A DNA stretch of 64,000 nucleotides from UBA6163 sp031411655 (GTDB lineage: Bacteria; Planctomycetota; Planctomycetia; Pirellulales; Pirellulaceae): assembly GCA_031411655.1 (NCBI GenBank), contig JANOBM010000180.1, forward strand, positions 3,900 through 67,899, in the 5' to 3' direction. Below the pieces are notes generated by a model. The model saw only the letters and a program-made list of their open reading frames with translations, did not search any database and was not told the DNA's origin. The position numbers were made by a program, and so were the translations under genes. Shown here one piece after another: positions 60,996-64,000 of this stretch. Each line of letters begins with the position of its first letter. The stretch's first letter is position 1.

Positions 60996-61997
60996 TTGAT
61001 TCACTCTTTTTCTTTGCCGGTTCGCTTGTCCGCGTTCGCGTTCGCTATTGCGCTGGCCGTTGCGTTCATCAGGCATCCGTCGCTTGCCCAGGCGCAGGAC
61101 GGCAGTGTCCCCGTAGATGCGGAAATGGTCGAATCGTTGATGCAAGAGGCACCACCGGTACCCACACCACTACCGGTGAAAGACGGTCCCTCAGGTGTGG
61201 ACTTCTTGTCATTGCTCCTTCTTGGCGGCGCATTCATGATTCCCATTGGTTTCATGTCGATGATGGTGGTTGCGCTGGCCGTTGAACGTACGCTCGCTTT
61301 AAGGAGCAAACGAATCATCCCCCGGCTCCTCGTTGCCGAGTTAGAGGAGTTGTCAGCGCCGATCGATCGTTTCAGCCCGTCCGTCGCGTTTGCCATATGC
61401 CGAGAATATCCATCGCCAGCCGCTACCGCAATCGAAGCGATGCTGATGCGGACCGGGCAACCGATTAGCGAGATTGAAAATGCAGCCATGGAGTCGATTC
61501 AACGTGAAGCCGATGACTGTGCCGCACCTATCAGATGGCTTTCGTTTGCGGCAAATGCAACACCGCTTTTGGGCTTGCTAGGGACTGTCTGGGGCATGAT
61601 CGTCACTTTTCATGAATCGACAAACTTGACGGCTGATCGCAGTCGTAGTGAGCAGCTTAGTGAAGGTATTTACGTGGCGCTTGTCACCACGCTTGCCGGA
61701 CTGATGGTGGCTATTCCGGCAGCGCTGTTTGCGCAGTACCTGGAGAATCGGCTAGCCAAACTTTTTCATCGAATCGAGCGTCTGACGTTTGATTTAGCCC
61801 CGGGCTTGGCGAGATTTGCTGGCATTTCACGGCTGGATCAAGACGGCACACTTCGTCCAATGCTTACTGCACCGGGAATGACGCACAACGCCAGTCCACC
61901 GATATCGTCCGGAATGAAACCCAACGTATCATCCATGGTAACTCCGGTTCCTCCGCCGGTGCCTCCTGCCCTAAGCTCGAAGAAACTCAATCGGTAA
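60996..61997 (+). CDS. MotA/TolQ/ExbB-family proton channel
   Basis: 333 residues. A TTG start at 60996 is supported by AAGGG upstream; no suitable ATG begins the conserved part. A signal-like helix (~12-32), a periplasmic Pro-rich stretch, and three membrane helices (~66-90, ~182-202, ~222-245) follow. The ExbB/TolQ core is 'AANATPLLGLLGTVWGMIVTFHES' and 'LSEGIYVALVTTLAGLMVAIPAALF'. Family members use proton flow to move ExbD/TolR. The N-terminal export helix and a ~50-residue Pro/Ser/Met tail are additions. Operon with the TPR gene (45 bases upstream) and ExbD-type gene (55 bases downstream). Confidence 0.9.
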   Translation: MIHSFSLPVRLSAFAFAIALAVAFIRHPSLAQAQDGSVPVDAEMVESLMQEAPPVPTPLPVKDGPSGVDFLSLLLLGGAFMIPIGFMSMMVVALAVERTLALRSKRIIPRLLVAELEELSAPIDRFSPSVAFAICREYPSPAATAIEAMLMRTGQPISEIENAAMESIQREADDCAAPIRWLSFAANATPLLGLLGTVWGMIVTFHESTNLTADRSRSEQLSEGIYVALVTTLAGLMVAIPAALFAQYLENRLAKLFHRIERLTFDLAPGLARFAGISRLDQDGTLRPMLTAPGMTHNASPPISSGMKPNVSSMVTPVPPPVPPALSSKKLNR

Positions 61998-62052
61998 CCA
62001 GGCGCTGGCTTCGTACCCTTTTATCAACTATTTAGATAATCAGGCTTTCTCA

Positions 62053-62475
62053 ATGGCCGTAACCATCAAACGCTCGGTTGCTGCAAGCAGCATGAGCATG
62101 ACGCCATTGATCGACATGGTGTTTTTGCTCTTAATTTTCTTTCTTGTTACCAGCGGGTTTGAAGAAGAAGAGCGACGTCTAGGTATCGTGCTCCCGACGG
62201 CGACGAACGCCACTCCCATGACTCGCAAACCTCGCGAAATCGTGATCGATGTCGATCGCGACGGAAAGGTCTACATGAGCGGACAATCCATGGAACTCGT
62301 CGACTTAGAGCGGTTATTGATGGCTGCGGTGGCCGACAATCCAACCAACCAGTCCGCAATCATACGAGCCGACGGTGCAACATCATTTCAGCCTGTCGTC
62401 AACGTCATGGACGTTTGCAATCGCATTGGAATCGCTGACTACTCAGTCACAACGCGTGAAGCTCCAAAGGAGTAA
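62053..62475 (+). CDS. ExbD/TolR-family protein
   Basis: 140 residues. One N-terminal membrane helix with the conserved Asp21 in 'MTPLIDMVFLLLIFFLVTSGF', the residue thought to carry protons. The periplasmic part has 'REIVIDVDRDGKVYMSGQSMELVDLERLL' and 'AIIRADGATSFQPVVNVMDVCNRIGIADYSVTT', the usual TolR/ExbD fold. Length is normal. The stop codon lies inside the ribosome site (GGAG) of the next gene. Together with the ExbB-type protein it makes the motor of this operon. Confidence 0.92.
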   Translation: MAVTIKRSVAASSMSMTPLIDMVFLLLIFFLVTSGFEEEERRLGIVLPTATNATPMTRKPREIVIDVDRDGKVYMSGQSMELVDLERLLMAAVADNPTNQSAIIRADGATSFQPVVNVMDVCNRIGIADYSVTTREAPKE

Positions 62476-62480
62476 TCGCG

Positions 62481-64000
62481 ATGTCACGATTGGGTCTAAG
62501 TTCAGCGAATACCGGCAACTCATCCGAGCGAATGTGGCCGATGGACATCGGTCTATTGGGATTAGGTTCGCTAATTCTCTATACTGTGGTCTCACAGTTT
62601 CACTTTGATGATCCACGAACCCTTTATAACGCCTGGACCTATGTTTTAATCGTACCAGCAAGCGTGATAGGCCTATCACTTCTGGTTCGTGGCGTAACAT
62701 CACGCTTCGTTGAAAAGTCACTACAACTTGGGTTACTTTCGAGCATCTTTGTTCATTTGCTAATGCTCTTGATGGCTGTAAATGTCGTCATATTCTCACG
62801 TTATTTTCCTGAGGCGTTCACAGGGAGCGAACCGCGCCGGATTCCCGTCCGCAAAACCGTGCCTGACTACCTGTTCGCAACGCCCTCAAAGGAAATGACA
62901 CAACCGGACTGGTCGAAACCCACGGATGCGGAGACGGCGTCGAAGGTTATTCCTCTTGAGCAACGCTCCTTGCCACCCGTTGAGAACTCTGCGGCGAAAC
63001 TTGAATTGCCGGCGGAGCCCATCCAGAATCCCGCTGAAGTTGAGAAATTCTTGACTCCGCGTCAGACTCCCGAGACAGCGATGCCGACGCCAGCGAACTC
63101 TCCTGGTAAACGAGCTAAAAGCGTTGCCCAGCTCGACGCGGAGCTATCGCCCACTCGAGACCCTCAGAAAATCCAAACGCCAGACGTCAAGTCGGAGGCG
63201 GCGCAAAGCGAAACCATGGAGCGTCAATCGCTGGCCGAACCCAATCGACTATCGAACTCGACCCCGGCCGCGATGTCGGCGCCTTCATTGCCTCCGACAC
63301 CGGAACTTCGACCACAGGCCACCGCTGATTCCGGCCGGGCACGAGCCGCGATCGAAGATAGATTGCCAACGATCGGAAACGCCGGCTCGACGTCGCAACG
63401 GGTCGCCACTCTGCAACGTGAACGACCCGTTTCGGCTGCCGGTGCCGCGCCAGCCCCGTCTTCGGTGGCATTCGCGTCGGTTGATGCGATTGCCGACAGG
63501 ATGTTATCGCCGGCGGACTCTCCCGCGACCCGAACGAGCCGAGCTGTGGGAGCAAGTCTTTCTGATGATGGGAGCGCGGTGCCATCCACCACGACGCAAC
63601 TAGGCACTACAGCAGGGGCGGCATCACGGTCGGCAGTCGCGACCACCGCTCGTATGCCGAGTATCGATGCCGGGGCTGGAAGCGAAGCGACGTCGCGAAA
63701 GCGAACAGGCGCTCTGGGAATGCCCCTGCCCGCCGGTGATTCATCGATGGCAATATCGAGTCTTGCTGCTGAAATTGCAGCCATGGGGAGTTCGACCAGC
63801 GGGACAGTCGCCGAGAACTCAACCGGAACCGGTGCGCCAAATAGCCAATCGGTCGATACACCCTCTGAAGCCGGAGGCACGGGTGAATTATCGCGTTCGT
63901 CCAACACTTCGCGGGATAGCGCCGCATCGCTTGCGATGGACTTGGATTTACCGCTTGGGGTCATTGGGCTTGCTGATACCCCGGCCACTCGATCAGGAGT
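62481..64000 (+). CDS. Large Ser/Pro-rich membrane protein, 3' end cut by window edge
   Basis: The frame opens at ATG 62481, preceded by AAAGGAG, and stays open for 506 codons to the end of the window. Three membrane helices lie near the N-terminus: 'MDIGLLGLGSLILYTVVSQF' (~21-40), 'TYVLIVPASVIGLSLLVRGV' (~53-72), and 'LGLLSSIFVHLLMLLMAVNVVIF' (~83-105). The rest is a long Pro/Ala/Ser/Thr-rich region without a visible fold, which suggests a periplasmic spacer with a functional domain beyond the edge. By position it may be the TonB/TolA-like transmitter of the ExbB-ExbD motor. This is inference; the C-terminus is needed. Confidence 0.8.
   Translation, partial: MSRLGLSSANTGNSSERMWPMDIGLLGLGSLILYTVVSQFHFDDPRTLYNAWTYVLIVPASVIGLSLLVRGVTSRFVEKSLQLGLLSSIFVHLLMLLMAVNVVIFSRYFPEAFTGSEPRRIPVRKTVPDYLFATPSKEMTQPDWSKPTDAETASKVIPLEQRSLPPVENSAAKLELPAEPIQNPAEVEKFLTPRQTPETAMPTPANSPGKRAKSVAQLDAELSPTRDPQKIQTPDVKSEAAQSETMERQSLAEPNRLSNSTPAAMSAPSLPPTPELRPQATADSGRARAAIEDRLPTIGNAGSTSQRVATLQRERPVSAAGAAPAPSSVAFASVDAIADRMLSPADSPATRTSRAVGASLSDDGSAVPSTTTQLGTTAGAASRSAVATTARMPSIDAGAGSEATSRKRTGALGMPLPAGDSSMAISSLAAEIAAMGSSTSGTVAENSTGTGAPNSQSVDTPSEAGGTGELSRSSNTSRDSAASLAMDLDLPLGVIGLADTPATRSG

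Noticed and set aside
60495..61145. 216-residue minus frame opposite the TPR end and ExbB start
   Set aside because: Spans two real genes on plus and has no motif.
63224..63988. 254-residue minus frame near the right edge
   Set aside because: It mirrors the Ser/Pro/Ala-rich linker of the open frame on plus, which has start, ribosome site and membrane helices.
1..64000. CRISPR array, tRNA, rRNA or intact IS element
   Set aside because: No regularly spaced repeats, no cloverleaf with the usual T-loop and anticodon arm, and no transposase found on either strand by reading.

Overview
The window looks like a chromosomal segment of a planctomycete, most likely a Rhodopirellula-type member of the Pirellulaceae. 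This is an inference from gene content. It carries a DUF1501 gene followed by a DUF1549/DUF1553 cytochrome-like gene, a sulfatase, a BBP7-type outer-membrane barrel, a DUF4091 protein, small 'NPYAP' membrane proteins, an ECF sigma factor coupled to a Ser/Thr kinase, and futalosine-pathway menaquinone genes. Both window edges cut genes: a GntR/YtrA regulator on the left and a large Ser/Pro-rich membrane protein on the right. I found no tRNA, rRNA, CRISPR array, intact insertion sequence or phage module.

Layout. 1-1.9 kb is a gene-poor accessory stretch: an edge-cut GntR gene with a palindromic operator, a truncated TolB-like gene and a 70-bp palindromic repeat. 1.9-9.1 kb holds a large hybrid histidine kinase, a Gly/His/Tyr-rich secreted protein, a HEAT-repeat protein, a DNase I-fold hydrolase and a membrane protein. 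A second, inverted copy of the 70-bp repeat lies just before a sulfatase plus SHD1-YHYH-PEBP fusion pair (9.4-12.6 kb). 13-19 kb has an amidohydrolase, a Thr-type asparaginase and a DUF4091 protein. 19.2-28.3 kb is a tightly packed operon: DUF1501, DUF1549/1553 with heme-like motifs, a large secreted Ig/PPC-like protein, and a cytochrome c-WD40 protein with a coiled-coil insert. 28.5-31 kb has an O-antigen ligase-like protein and a TIM-barrel sugar isomerase-like protein.

31.2-35.1 kb holds an imuA-imuB mutagenesis pair and a small protein starting with a beta-clamp-type QLSLF motif. 35.2-39.5 kb has mqnC, mqnA and a C-terminally short SecA-like ATPase. 39.7-47.1 kb carries a BBP7 barrel with a strong terminator, an SMP-30 protein, an SDR, an internally duplicated UxaA-family protein and a SprT-like protein. 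47.2-49.7 kb has a Tat-exported Gfo/Idh/MocA oxidoreductase, a lipoprotein and an Lgt-like protein.

49.8-55.3 kb is the most regulatory part. A MarR regulator, whose promoter has an operator exactly in its spacer, precedes a halogenase-like flavoprotein. Divergently, an ECF sigma factor is translationally coupled to a Ser/Thr kinase with an anti-sigma-like zinc motif, then a 46-residue microprotein and a Gly/Met-rich secreted protein. holA and a sugar-nucleotide epimerase follow. The window ends in a TPR - ExbB/TolQ - ExbD/TolR - large membrane protein operon (57.6 kb to the edge), probably an envelope energy-transduction machine.
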